NCBI GenBank assembly: GCA_009617715.1
Contig: VTFK01000050.1
Location: forward strand, 1 to 64,000
Length of the DNA: 64,000 bases
Direction of reading: 5' to 3'
From: Plectrocnemia conspersa
Taxonomy: Eukaryota; Arthropoda; Insecta; Trichoptera; Polycentropodidae
Shown here: one piece after another, positions 48,761-62,279 of the stretch
Layout of the letters: each line of letters opens with the position of its first letter
Position numbering within the stretch: the first letter of the stretch is position 1
Notes under the pieces: generated by a model
Databases searched by the model: none
What the model saw: only the letters and a program-made list of their open reading frames with translations
Told to the model about the DNA's origin: nothing
Program-made: the position numbers and the translations under genes

Positions 48761-49590
48761 AGTTATACGACTGAAAGTACACAGTGTTTCTGACATTAAT
48801 TTCTGACTGAGAAAAAACTGTGACCTTTGTGTTTAGTTGAGAATTCATTCATATATCTCAAACAATGAATGTGAAATCTAAATTAAAAATAAATATAGAG
48901 CACAGAAACATATTCATCAATAACATTTAGTCAATGCAGTCATGGCTTTTCCTGCGCTCTCTATGAATGATTTTAATCATCAGATTTGGTCCAACATAGT
49001 TATTTATAATTTGGAAAATAATATGTTAAGTATTTAAAAAAAAAATAAAGATGTACATACATTTAATACTAGAAATAGAGACAATTTAATGATAGTTAGG
49101 TATAAAAGAACGAGTACGGCCAGAAGAATTATATAGATGTTAATTTGTATTATATATAGACAATACTTAACCGTAATTTCAAAACAATATTCATGTTGTT
49201 GTTGTATTTATGTTTTAATAAATAAAATATCTACTGATGATCCAAAAAATCAGACATATATCCGATTCTATCATTCATGAAAACGATATGCAATACAGAA
49301 AATTTTTTGCATCATTTAATATCTGATCTGTATGTTTTATAAAAAACGTACAAACTTCAACGAAGGCACGTGCACACGATTTAACAGATTTTCGATTAGC
49401 CATTTAATTTTAACGTCTGCTAATATTTAAAAATTTAATCTCCTTTTCATGTTACTTATTAAAAAATAAGTAATGGTATGTCTTTGAAACAATTTTTAAA
49501 AATAGTACATGAAGGTAAAATATTTTTTTCGTCATTATTTTTAATTAAAAATATAATATTTTTTGGAACAGAAATAACATAAAAATAATA
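48761..49590. other. AT-rich intergenic stretch
   Basis: Nothing recognised on either strand. Confidence 0.35.
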
Positions 49591-49599
49591 TATAAGTAT

Positions 49600-49770
49600 A
49601 AACATAAAAAATACAATAGGATTATATTGCCCTATTTTAATTATTGTGCAGCAATATTAGATACGTTTAATAAATTAGATAAAATAATGTTGCAAAAATT
49701 ACAAAGTAAGGCAATAAAATTAGTTTTAAATAAAAATAAATTAGCTATATATTTTTATTGTAATGGCTGG
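49600..49770 (+). pseudogene. LINE reverse transcriptase fragment, plus strand
   Basis: The frame 'RIILPYFNYCAAILDTFNKL' followed by 'DKIMLQKLQSKAIKLVLNK' is open for about 40 codons. It matches the post-polymerase region of Jockey-type LINEs ('..ilPhfdYcs.il......l.rLqkiQnkair.il..'). Only this piece is recognisable; the flanks are other repeats. Confidence 0.65.
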
Positions 49771-49789
49771 GCTTAACCAAATGTGATGA

Positions 49790-51340
49790 TTGAGATGGAA
49801 AGGCTACTTGGTTGCCTTTTCAGGACTTTTTGTCATACATATGTTTGGGAAAACATGACAAAAATGGAATATAATGTATTTTTAACATCGTAATACAATT
49901 TCTTAAATAAATAATTATAGATATGAGCTTTTTCCGTAACATAATTTATTGAATAAATAATAATATATACAATTTTTCATTGGCGTTATAGAAACAATAT
50001 TGTAAATTTAAGCATATATGTTAAATTCAACGGTATGCATTAACAGGTTTAGAGCACTTGTTTAAAAACCAGTAGTGTCACCAGGGCCGCTGAGAGCGAA
50101 CCCGGGTTCTGGGAAAATTATGATTCTGGGCCTCATGACAAAAATGGCATATTATATATTTTTTAGCATCGTAATATAATTTCTTTAATGAATAATAAAA
50201 GGTACGAGTTAACCCTTTGTATGCTACAAATAAATATTAAAATTAGCACCGTTGCGACATATTTTCTGGAATAGTAATTTGGGAGAAATACTTAAATTAG
50301 GCATTAAAAATTAATAAAAATATCCATTCATAATATTTACCTGGTAATAAGTCTTGTATTCTTTGCTGCTCAGTGTTGCCATAAAGTGAATTTCCAGTCC
50401 AGGGTAAAAGCAATAAAATCGTGCCATTGCGATGAAAACGCTTGATTATCAAGCGTTTATATTAAGATTTTTTATAATAATAATACGAGTGAGAATCAAA
50501 TAAAGCACATCTAAACCGAATTTTCTCCAATAGGAGAGCACAAAAAACAATTATCACTTCTCAGAAGTCAAAAATCTACGTCAAAAGCAATAAAATCGTA
50601 CCGTCGCCGTCACAGTGGGAACGCTCGTTACCGAGCATTCTCACTGCAACGGCGCTGACATAATTTTATTGCTTTTGACGTGAATATTTGCCTTCTGAAA
50701 AGTGATAATGGTTTTTTGTGCTCTCCTATTGACCAGATTTCGGTTTGAATATTATTGGATCAGTCGTTCTATATTAGAAGTTCATATTAATATTGGTAAG
50801 GATAGCTAAAATATTTATAAAACGTAAAGTAATATCAAAATGCAGATAAACTATGGAGCAATATGTGATTTGCGATGTCTGTCCGTACTTATTTTTCCGC
50901 TTATTTTCCTCTGAAAGATGAGTTGGCTTAGTTTGTATTTTGGAATAAGACTATAATTAGTTTAAGAACTTTCATTAGGTTAGGTTTGGATTTGAACAGC
51001 AAATGGACGTTTCGCAACTGTCAAATTGAGCTTCATAGATATTTTAAAGCAGCATATTAGTGTCTATCAGTTAAATTATATTTTTACTAGTAGAAATATT
51101 TGTCTACTGGTGAAAATGTATTTGGATTTACTAGTGAAAATATAGCTTTATCAAAAAATACACATTCAACGTAACATTTATACATTGTATATAAATAAAT
51201 AATGATAATTTACATATAGACAAGTTGATATCATATAATTTTACTAGCACCTGCCAGATAATTTATATTTTCACTGGTAAAAATATACTACTAGTGAAAA
51301 TGTACTCCGATATGATTTTAATGAAATTACATATCTAAAA
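49790..51340. repeat. Composite dispersed repeat, copy D (most complete)
   Basis: 49790-50080 carries a diverged extra partial copy of the left block. 50085-50410 matches the left block of copy B (11276-11600). 50410-50640 holds the CGTCAAAAGCAATAAAATC modules, 50513-50746 is a palindrome, and 50747-51340 is the right block shared with copies B and C, including the CTAGTGAAAAT tail also found in the tandem-duplication unit. No ORF is present. Confidence 0.75.
50513..50746. repeat. 234-bp imperfect palindrome in copy D
   Basis: Arms of about 117 bases centre on 50629/50630 (GCTCG TTAC CGAGC). The outer ends are AAACCGAA and TTCGGTTT. Both arms contain the module TAGGAGAGC.. / ..GCTCTCCTA. Differences between arms are scattered substitutions and small indels. 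Confidence 0.8.
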
Positions 51341-52765
51341 AAATATTTTCGGACGGTTTTTTTTTTAATTTTATTTTAGGAATAACCCCATGAAACTAAA
51401 TGTATTTTTTTTATTCTACTGTATTAAATCCTGTTGTCAAATTATCGATATTATAAAATTAACGTTATAAATATGAAATGGTTCTGTTTTTTTTCTTGTG
51501 AAGGAGACTTAATAATATATATCTGAACAGGTGTGAGATAGTCGTTATATATTTTCGAGCTCTAGCAACTTTACTTCGATTTTACTGAATATTAGTCAGA
51601 GCTTTTAATTAACGCGCAATCTAATAAGGCAAAAAAATATAAAAAGTATATCGGTTGGCACCTGCTCCTTGTAAAAATATTTTTTATATGTTTGTCGGTT
51701 TATTTATTTAAGCTAAGAGAAAGAATTACTCTATTTGGTACGTCTCTGAAGCAAAAAACATATTGGGAAAATATTTCTTTAACTGTTTGTTTTTTAATAT
51801 ACGATTTTAAAACGTAAAATTAAAGTGATCAGCCATAATGACTCAGTGGCCATATTCTAAGAAGGAGTTTACACGCGTCTTAATGATAACGATTCTTTGT
51901 GTTTTTTTTCTGTATTGATTGACGTGGCTAGGAACGGGTTAAATATCAGCTGTTTACTCCATTAAGAGTTTTTTAACGCTTTTGTTTGATTAGAGCATTA
52001 CATTACGTAGTTAAATCAGATTATTCCCTTGAACTGGATTTAAATTATTTTGTCAACAACAATATCAGCTTATCGCAAAATCAGCAAGTAATCATACTTT
52101 ATTTTATGACAACATACCTACGCAAAAAAGCATTTTTATTATTTCTGGTAATATAAATATAAAGAGAAGATGTGGTTTTTATTTGGATACTTTAGAACAA
52201 ACCGTGCAATAGGCATTTAAAATTTTATACCGAATAGTTATTTGATATGTAATTCACATTAAATCTTTTTTAGAAGCTGCAGCAGTAACAAATGTTATTT
52301 TTATGTTGCTTTGTATTATATAAACGATCCCGTAAAAAATGTACGTTTATATACTAACTTTATTTATTGTATCGAATACTAGTATAATATTAATGTATGT
52401 AGACACGTTATATATAACGTACAAAAAATACTTTAGTTACAGTTTATCGCTACTATGCTATTAACTTTGAGTGCTCGCAAACTTTAATAGTAATATTCAC
52501 TCGAACTATTTATTCAAATTAAAATTATCGGACTAAAGTTTTATAAAATCACAGTACCTAGGAAAAAAAGTTAAAATAAAAATATATTATTTTTCTGACA
52601 GTATTTCTATATATATGTATATGTTTTCAAAGGCATTTTTCTATATAACCCAAGAATCGTAAAACAATGAAAATCAATAGTGTAAGAATTTCACAGATTT
52701 AGCTTTTTAACGAGTTTCAATCGATCTCTCTCGAAAACAAATAAGCGTATATTGTTTCTCGTGAC
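51341..52765. other. AT-rich intergenic stretch
   Basis: No gene, repeat or motif was recognised. Confidence 0.35.
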
Positions 52766-52769
52766 ATCC

Positions 52770-53030
52770 CTGAAACAGTGAGTATAAAGCGTGGGCCGTA
52801 AAAGGGCGAAATATTAGAGGGGGGGCCTAACTTATTTATGTCTGGGTCTCGGGTTACCCGCCGGGACTAATAAGAGTCAGCTTTTGCCCATCTTTCCTGC
52901 GTTAAAATGTCAATTAATCGTATTTTACTGCATCCTGTCGATGCCAGTGAAAGTTGCAGCTCGCTTCCGGTTCCGGTGAGCAAGAGTCAATATCGAATTG
53001 AGGCTGAGTTTGCGGTGTAGGTACATAAAT
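52770..53030. promoter_or_regulatory. GC-richer island, candidate regulatory element
   Basis: Higher complexity with CpG-containing words ('GTTACCCGCCGGGACTAATA', 'TCGCTTCCGGTTCCGGTGAG') and no open frame, surrounded by AT-rich DNA. Offered only as a candidate conserved non-coding element. Confidence 0.22.
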
Positions 53031-54540
53031 TCCCTTTAGAATAAAATCGTTTCATTTTTTAAATTAGTATATATAATATTTTCTGTTTCAGTACTTTTTA
53101 TTTGTGTTATAAAAGTTGAATTGATATTTACACCTTTTTGTGAGATTTAATTCGTTCGCGATATTTTATATTTCAATTACCGTTTAGCGTAAGCCCGCGA
53201 GACATTCTGAGTCACTTTGATGAAAATAAGTTTTAACGTGTTTCAATTAGTCGCATAACGAATTTGTATAATTAATAACTAATTAAAGGATTTACTTACC
53301 TTTTAACTTATCACATACGTCTTTAGTAAACCGGTGGTGGAACTATTGTATCTATATTTAGCATAAATCAATTTGATAGAAAAAATATATTAATCTTACG
53401 CCTTTAATTAAAAATGGTTTATAAATAGTCAATAATAATTGAATAAGTACATTCTAAGCGAGAAAGATGGTTTCTTTTGAATTGAAAATATGTATAACGA
53501 ATTTATACAAAATGTTTCAACAATAGTGAGGTACTTAAAATTAATTTAAAAAGTTACATTGGTAAATATATTTCATAATAATAATTAAGTCACAATAGTT
53601 ATGCAAAAATAAATTAGAGCATCGAAAAAGTTGTTTTTGAGAACTAGTAATTTCGAGAATAATAAAAGTAATGATGCAATTAACGTTAAAAGTAAAATTT
53701 AAACATGTCCTGAGCTCGTGGGTTTCACTCTAAAGTCGATGAGCAGCATATGTCAGCAAAATTGTGATCTCTTTGGGAGAGACCGGATGAGCTGACTGAG
53801 GTCAGTCGACTAGTGTTTGGCTTGATATAAGTTCAGATACAATATTAGACGCGTAGCTCGCTGTATAAAAATGGAATAAAAAGTGATCCTTACAATAAGT
53901 GAGCCCAAATGTGAGTGACCTTAACAGTTTGTAAGATGCAGAATAAATTAATATAATAAAATTAAAAATAGGTTTCAATTTATATTTTTAGCGTGAGAAT
54001 TATAGTTCGGATAGTTTTTTAATTATACCCAAAAAGTAAGTTTTTTTAGTTTTCTCACTTTTTCCGTGAGATTTTTTTATTTTATTACTTCGAGACTCTA
54101 TTATTTTATTATATAGCACGCTTGAAGGGGTGGGGGTGCTTTTAAATAATTACCAATTGTCTTTGAATTTATTGTAGTTTTTGTTGCATGATTGTATGGT
54201 GTGAATACATCCTTCAAGTGAGCTGGTCTTTTTATTATCACTTCTAGACTATTTTCTTTGTTAACATTACGGGGTGATTTTCCATTTTCTTATTTGTATT
54301 AAGATTGGGTGTGGCTTTCCAAGCTGCTGTTTGAATTGTCTTTGTTAGGTGTTGGACTGCTTGTTCTACTTCATCATTGCTTTTCAAGGAAATGTGTGTG
54401 TAATATACTATTAAATATTAAATTAATATTAAAATGGTATTCCGTTCTTTTAAAAACGAGCGGGTACCCGGGTATTCGGTTTCGGTTCTACCCGCATCGG
54501 AAGCCTTGGCTATACACAATATTTTTAGTCTGATTTATCA
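53031..54540. other. Intergenic stretch with one GC-richer block
   Basis: 53700-53930 is GC-richer ('GAGAGACCGGATGAGCTGAC') with no supported ORF. Around 54459-54515 a 'GGGTACCCGGGT' motif and 'CTACCCGCATCGGAAGCC' resemble transposon-end material but could not be placed. Confidence 0.3.
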
Positions 54541-54565
54541 TTTTAGGTTAAATTAATAGCACAGT

Positions 54566-54606
54566 GCCATTTCTAGTTAAAATAGCACATTTGAACTAGA
54601 AATGGC
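54566..54606. repeat. Perfect 13-bp inverted repeat
   Basis: GCCATTTCTAGTT (54566-54578) and its exact complement at 54594-54606 enclose a 15-base loop. Significance unknown. Confidence 0.75.
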
Positions 54607-55299
54607 GCACGCAAATGTCACGTCGCCACTATTCACCGTTTGAGAGGAGTTCTTGTAACAAACAGATACGTGTATTTTCTGTTTTATAGTATAGTTAGTA
54701 GTTTTAGTACTAAGCAGTATATTTTACTAGGCAATCCAAATTATACAAAATTCAAAATTAACTTTATAAAAAAAACGACTGCTGTTAAAAATTCATGCTA
54801 ATTCAAGTTGAGGCAATTGAAATATATTTTTTTTATTTACAAAGTTACATTCAAGCCTATATATTTATTTTATTTAAACTTTTATTACAAGACATACAAT
54901 AAAATAATTAGAAATTTCTGATTTAAAACCATTTTTTAAATTAAAAGAGAAATTTAAAGTTAAATAAAACTAAAATCCTCGACAAAATTAAATAAAAATA
55001 CATAGATCAATATTTAAAATTATTAGATTTAAAGTTATTTATAATTATTTACCTAAGAGCTATTAAAAAATAAATTTATACTTCTAAACATTTTATGTTT
55101 ATTCTTAAATATCTTAATTATCGATTTTAAAGATTAATTGGATAATATTTTCACCTTATATTTTTATAGGATTTTTCTAACTATAATTGAAATATTTCGT
55201 AATTGTTATTATTTAAAATCTCCTTTATTATATGTGTATTTTAGAGGCTTAAAATATAAATATGTGTGTTATATATTATTTGACATATATCAATTGACT
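54607..55299. other. AT-rich intergenic stretch
   Basis: Nothing recognised. Confidence 0.35.
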
Positions 55300-55800
55300 T
55301 GGTGGTTGAAAAATTAATGTTACTCCACACCTAGCAAGCGTGTGTTATTAGCTATTTATATAGTCATATTTTATTTTGATTAAATGTTAGTCTTAAGGTT
55401 CTCCGAACTTTTTAAACATGAGTTCCTCGATATTTATAATGAATTTAAGATTTCGTTTTTGATGTATATATTTGATTTTAATTGTATATTTAATAAAATA
55501 TATATTCAAAAGATTTTTGTAACATAACTACAATTAGTTTAAGACCGTAAAAACTAATTATGCCAGCTGTGTCATAACCATACATCAAACAGTCAGTATT
55601 TATAAATAAATATGTCATTAGTATATCTAATGAAGAGGAATGGCCCGAACGAACTACCCTGCGGAACCCCAGCTGGAATTTTACGCGGTATTGTGAGTTT
55701 ATTAGATTAACAACAAAGCTTAGACTTTTATACATAGATACGAGCGTATTATTTGTATAATATAATCAAAGGCTCTTTATAATATTATATAACCAGAGAG
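55300..55800 (-). pseudogene. Decayed LINE reverse transcriptase, minus strand (second copy)
   Basis: On the minus strand, 'AFDYIIQIIRSYL' (motif A region, near 55770) is followed by 'KIPAGVPQGSSFGPFLFIRY' and 'TNDIFIY' (motif B region, near 55685-55600). At 55345-55315 comes 'ITHAC*VWSN', the same thumb-region word as in the 44.55-45.66 kb copy. The YADD region is deleted or unreadable. Same family and orientation as the 45-kb copy. Confidence 0.7.
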
Positions 55801-56800
55801 GGTATAATTTAATGTCAACGAATAGGACGTTGAATGAGCACTGGATAACATATCATACTTTCTTAATTGGCTGTTGCTATATTATAACCAATTTTTAACA
55901 GTATAATATAATATTTTTAATTCTTAATCGGTTTAGTTATTTTCCATAAGGAATTTTCAGACGAATTTTTTTTAAATTTACCTGATAAGTGTCGATTTTT
56001 TTATATTTTTATTTTAACGCGAATATCATATTTTTGCTAATGTTTTCTGATTAATTCCTTAATTTAATTTATTTAATTATCGTCGTAGTTCAATTTTATT
56101 TGAAGTATGTTTACGCGTCGGAAAAAATATATCTTTGCTTGCTTTATTACGGATGTAAAATAATTATATCCCTGTCGATTGTTTTGATTTAGATTGAAGC
56201 AATTTTCTTAATGGCAGATTATCTATTGTGAAGGAGATGGTACAAGGACAGAGTCTGTAAACAGTGCATCTCCGGGATTCTAGAGTAAACCATGACTAAA
56301 ACAATGTCTAAGATTCACGGTATCAATGGACTATATTTAGCTTATCTTTAAAGCATTTTCATTTTTATTGTGATAATTAATATATTAAGATTCAGAACAA
56401 ATAATTGTATTCTCAATATTCATAAACTTATATTTATTTTAGGCTTTTTAAAAAAAAAATAATAGTACATATACATTAAAAAAATATCAAGACAGTATCG
56501 TGACCTTTTGATATTTATCATGTTTATTAAATGAATATATTGACATAAAAGTTTATAGAATGAAAAATATATAAATAATGTAAATTCACCTAAAGACACA
56601 AATTAAACTAAGCATGTATCGAATTCGATTACCATTTTATTTAAAATACGTCTAGAAAATGCTTTATTTTATGATTACCCAAAATCCTATTATTTAGTTA
56701 TACGCCTTTTTGGAAAATGGGAAAACACTGTTTATATTTTTTTTTAATAAATAAATCACATAAAATCAAATAAGATTTTATAAGGGATTTATTTAATGCC
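55801..56800. other. AT-rich intergenic stretch
   Basis: Nothing recognised. Confidence 0.35.
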
Positions 56801-57073
56801 GTACAATGACGTGCGTGGCATTTTTTTTCGTAAATTGAATATGTACATGTTTGCGGCGCGTGGGCTTTGAATAATCAATTGTGCCAATTCGTTACCAAAC
56901 TTTATACACACTACAGAGAGGATTATCAGTCCACGACTGAAACTAGTGTTGAACGATTTTCCGATAAGAGGATTTATCGTCGTACAACCTGTCGCTTCTT
57001 ATCCCCCGTAAAATCCCCGCATGAAAAACTTATTATGCTAAGAAATTTCGCCAGAATCCTACAACCGCTAGAG
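56801..57073. other. GC-richer block interrupted by a hAT MITE
   Basis: Higher complexity than its surroundings. A plus-strand frame ('TSVERFSDKRIYRRTTCRFL') is open from 56867 to the MITE insertion. Removing the MITE and one target copy, the frame continues only about a dozen codons (from 57559) before a stop, so a gene is not supported; it could be a regulatory block or an exon of something unseen. Confidence 0.25.
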
Positions 57074-57550
57074 CAGTGGCGTATCTACTACAATGTAGTA
57101 ATAAATCACTTAATTGTTTTAAATTTAAAGAACTATTATAATTGGTAAATAAACCTTGCACTTATAACGACTTTTAAGAACAATAGTGTTTCTCTCTAGA
57201 CGTAAATGACTTATGCAAAAATTTTTACAAGAAATTCGATTTTGTCATAAGGGAAGCATTTCACTTTGCCGATCTTATAATACTCTAAGTTGTAGCATTC
57301 TTGGATCATGATCTATAATTTGTAATCCCTGAATAAATATATACTATATCTTAATCTATAATAAAAATATACCTTTATAAGCTAATATTTCGTTATGATC
57401 CGTTATTGTATCTTAGCGCCTTTCTTTTAATGTGAATTGTATTATACGAAATATAAGTTTGAGAGACAATATCTTTGGCAATTCTTATTTTGGATTTTCA
57501 TTAGGCAAAAGGATCCTTGCTAGCATATAAATTTTTCAAGTACGCCACTG
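57074..57550. mobile_element. hAT-type MITE, 477 bp, with intact target duplication
   Basis: The element starts CAGTGGCGTA and ends TACGCCACTG, a perfect 10-bp terminal inverted repeat of the CAG...CTG hAT type. It is flanked on both sides by the same 8 bases, CGCTAGAG (57066-57073 and 57551-57558), the target-site length of hAT elements. The interior is AT-rich and non-coding, so it is non-autonomous. The intact ends and target duplication suggest a fairly recent insertion. Confidence 0.92.
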
Positions 57551-58020
57551 CGCTAGAGGATTTTTTAGACAATGCGGTACACGCTTAAGATTACACACCT
57601 AAAATGCACCAAAAGTCGAGAGCTTAATTTTTCATACAGTTTTACGACAAAACAGCTTCTTTTCTCAAGCCATGAGAATATCACGTACGTATATTATACC
57701 AATTTTAAGCCATCGCAATAATACGTATAACGTATTGTTTGTTCGGTGGTCTTTGATGTTATATATAATAGAACTTATTGATGTTTGCGTTGCGATAATC
57801 ACAGGAATTGCGCTTTTGTCACGGTTATTTTCTGTGTGCTGCTAAAGTAAACTGTTGCTTAACTTTCGTTGACGAAAGTGTGAAAAAATCAATTATAAAC
57901 CATACAGCAATACTTGATGATGAAATTCCCTTACGTTCAACTGTAATTATGGAAATTAAATAAGAACGTTTTTAATATATGTATATATATATTTCAGAAA
58001 TAATAGGTTTAAAACTAGCA

Positions 58021-58310
58021 TAATTTCGTTTAATGTAAAGTTGTGGTTTATTAATATTTTGGGTATTTGTGATATTTTTATTGAAAGAAAATTGGTTTAA
58101 GACTAAGCTATAAACAGATTTTCCTAGTGAATAATTTATTTTTATTAAATAACGACATCTTTATAATTTGAGCAAATAAGATATCTGAATTTAAATAATT
58201 TCGTTTAGAAAACCACTTTTGGTTTAAAGCTGTGCTATATTAATAATACTTTGTGTATTTTTTTATTTGAATAAAATTGGTTTGAAGTTTTGCTAAACAC
58301 TTTTATAAAT
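58021..58310. repeat. Two-copy tandem repeat (~175-bp period)
   Basis: 'TAATTTCGTTTA' at 58021 and 58196 begins two diverged copies, each continuing with 'GGTTTATTAATA(T/C)TTTGGGTATTT'-like sequence and 'AAATTGGTTT(A/G)AAG'. A third partial copy, 'AAAGCTGTGCTAAACTAATA', lies at about 60137. Confidence 0.6.
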
Positions 58311-61300
58311 AAAACAAATAGAATGTCCGCCTTTTAGTCTAATTATTATATCTAAAATTTAATTATGCCTAAAAGTAAATACAAAATTACATTATCTTGC
58401 AATATACAAAGGAATGTACATTTATTTATTTTAATACAAAAATGGTTTATAAGAACTGCTTTATATTGCCATCTATTAATACTACTTCAAACTATTATTT
58501 TTATAACACAACTTTAATATTACACCAAAATAATAAGTATAATATAATTGTTGAGATATAATACTTGATTAAAAACACAATTACTATGATACTAGTTAGT
58601 GAGTCAATAGTAAGTATTTAACATTATCGTTAGTGTTGTTTATTTATTATCTATTTTAATAAATATTAGTATTCATTTAATTATTATAGTTTTTAAACTG
58701 CTCAAAAATAATATTATGGTTTATTAACAGCTTAACGACCGGGCATATAATAATAATTTATAAAAATAATATTCAATAAATGTTTATTCCTATTAAAGTT
58801 ATATTTTTATTTTTACTAGTACATACATTTATATTTCTAATTGCGAATTTATAATTCAACTGGCAGTTGCTAAAAATATTATATGCTGTTTAAAAGTGTC
58901 ATTTGACTGGCATGCAAATTATGTATAAAAAAAATTAAAATGTGTAAATGCTCAACTAAAAATTCTAAAACCAACTATAGTTTTTGAACTTTCATCTGTT
59001 TGAGTTGAGTTTCGTAAATTCGGATAGGCTGAATCAAAATCTAACGATTGAAAAAGAAAAGCTACTTCATGGTGATTTTTTTAGCTTCACTGATTATGAC
59101 TTATGAAGCGAGGTAATATTTAAATCAACGACTAATTGCAGCTGTCTTAAGCGGTAATAAAAAATCTCGCTTTACATTGTATTATTTTATTTCAACATAT
59201 TTATGATAATATGATTATTTACTTAAACAAGCGAATTTGTCACATTTGCATTGATGTCTCGATCAAGTAGCGTCAAAAAACGGTCCTTAGCCTTCGACGG
59301 AATTTCTTTACTGTTGACAAGCAATGGAAAATTTGTTATATTTACTTTCCCAAAAGTATTTGCCAAATGGCATCTGATTAGCTTACACTGCAATTATTTT
59401 GACTTTTAATTTGGTACACGTGCGTGGATAGTATTTTTTTCTGGGTGAAAAAAATAAATTATAAAGTTACTAATTATTTTTTTCATAATTTCTTTAAACT
59501 TAATATATTAAATTTAAATGTGATTTATAACAAAGAAAAAATATTTTACAGATTTTTTACAGCACATCTTTAATATAATTCCATTATATCTAGTTTAATC
59601 TTTCCTCGTTGAAAAACAAATTAATTTATATAAAAATGGCAGAGAAAAATATAAAATAACGAGTCTAGCAAGAGATAAAAAAACCTCTATTTTTTGTCAT
59701 TAGTTTCTTTAGCTCTATCTTGATCTTGTTTTTATTTTAAGGACCTAAGGGTGACATTAAACTTTGCGCATTATTATAATAATATTTTATATAACATAAG
59801 GTTGCTTTATTGCCAAATTTTATAAGATTTAAGCATGATCGAAATAGCGAACATAAATATATGCCATCCAGGGTTAAAAAGTTAATAGATTATAGGTTAG
59901 GAAATTTTCAGAATAAAACATTCAAGTGTCGCTACAATATATTTCATAATATTTTTCATTTTCTTGATCGAATATAAACCAGAACACAGCTATTAAAATA
60001 TTGCTTTCTAAACATCACTTTAGTTCAGAACTTTCACCTGAACTTTTCACTTCGCTTTTGACTTGATACACAGGATTATAGCCCTGAACTTGCATCCATT
60101 GGAGTCAATAATTTGGTATAAAAAAAACAATATTTTTAAAGCTGTGCTAAACTAATAATATTTTGTGTAATCTAATTTTTGGGCTTTATAATAAGATTTG
60201 TCTTATTTTAAAGCCTAAAAATTAGTATAAATATTTTATATAATTAGAGCCGAATTGATACATTGAACTCAACAAAAACAGATGCTTATATTTCGATCGT
60301 CAAATATGATCTAATCAAGAGTTCAATTTGATTTTTAAAATGACTATATTAATTCACGAGAAATGAGAAATTAATATAAATTTCACAGTAATTAAAATGT
60401 CAATTTTTATATATATAAATTATAGAAACGCTATATATGGTAAAAAAAATATTAAAACCTACTTATTGCATTATTAATTTATTTCATATTATTAAATTAA
60501 ATATTAATATAAGTTTATCTTAAGATGATATTTTAATCAATATAATCACGTAATATTTTTCTTCGCGGTTCGCAAAAAATTACATTCTAAAATATGATTT
60601 ATTTTCCTTAACATAATATATGTAGATTTGTTTGAATTAGTAGACAAAAATATTTGCATTATTCATTTTTAGTTGCCCAGAAAATGTTCGAAAAAGTCAA
60701 TCGTAATTCTTAATTTAAAATCTGCTAGTGCGAGACTTTCTAATTGTTATTTTTTTCTTACTTTCTTAAGTATCTAGTTGCTGGGAGCAATAAGATAGAA
60801 GGAAATGTATACATATATTATAGATATTGCTTACTGTTCAAAGAGACTGAATCAGAAAACTTAAATTGTCAAACAATGTTTAAGGAGTGTTAATCTGAAA
60901 TCCCTATCCCTTTTTTGACTACCTGCTCTCAATACAGTTGTAAATTTAGCGTATTTGAACCATTACTTGTACTTATAAAATTGTAGCAGTTTCATTCGTA
61001 TAAATTTAATTAAAAAAAAAAACAAAAAATGAAATTCTTAAAAAATGAGAACTTATCTTCTTTTTTTTTTATCTAGAAATTCTCAATAAGAAACATTTAT
61101 TATTATGAAGTGCTTTGGCATTTTTTGACATAATACGTTTTTTTTGCACAAACTATACAGCTATTTGACCGAGGTCTATAATTCAATACCTATTCATAAT
61201 AAAATCTTCCTTATTCGTAACGCTCTTTCTTGTAATTAGTTGTTGCTATAGGCCTAAAACGATAAAATCAAAATCAAAAAGTCAAATATTTCTTTTATTT

Positions 61301-62279
61301 GTGTATATGTAATATATTTCAAACAATAAAAACCCGTTCATTATATAATAAATATATTTTAAAATATTGTTGGTCAAAGGTCAATTATTGACAAAATTTT
61401 CGAAATTTCAAAAAAAAATTCTTTTTTTAAAATTATCTTTTATATATAATTTATTTTTTTTTTTCCAAAAAATTAATTTTTTACAATGCTGTGCAAAAGT
61501 TTTTAATATTGTTAGTTGATTGACAAAATTCTAAATTATCTTTATTTTTTTAAAAAGATTTTATGCTGTGAAGTTTTTAAAGAAATTTTATTTTCTTTGA
61601 CTTTTTTCATTAGCGGCATTATTCATAGTATATTAAACCACAAAATATAAAATAAAATAATAATAAATTAAAAAATATAGTAATCTGATTTGCGTAAGTT
61701 AAAACAACCTTCTAGCATTAAATATGAATCCATCTAGTTTCTATATTTTGAACTAAAGAAAAACTAAAGCGTTGGTATCTTAGTACTTGTATATATAATA
61801 ATGTAATATTTCTTGCTTACTAAATTAAAAATAATAAACAGTCTTGCTGTGTTTTTTTTTTAAATTATGGTAATAAAAAAAATTATCACGCATGCGCCAC
61901 ACAACTCATATTAATGAAATTTCGAGTGAAATTTGGCCCAAATCTTTCAACAAACTTTTATGGCAAATAAGCATTATAGTAGTAGTTTCGAAAGGTTAAT
62001 TGAATTAGCGAATAGTAGAACACAATATTTTAAAAAAATAAATAAATCACAAGCACAATCACATAATACATTTATATTATATAATACATAAGCAATGTTT
62101 ACACTACATTATTGACATTTAGATAATAAAATATTTTTTAAATAAATATATTCATATTGTACTGAAAAAATCCGTTATTTTAATATGAAAAATATATTTT
62201 TTATTATAATATAATTAAAATGAAAATATAGTATTAAGGTTAATCCTTTATGTATTTTTTAAATGCACCTCATTCGAAT
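58311..62279. other. AT-rich intergenic stretch
   Basis: No gene was found. An imperfect inverted repeat (CTAATTTTTGGGCTTTA / TAAAGCCTAAAAATTAG) occurs at about 60172-60224. The partial repeat at 60137 is the only other recognised item. Confidence 0.35.
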
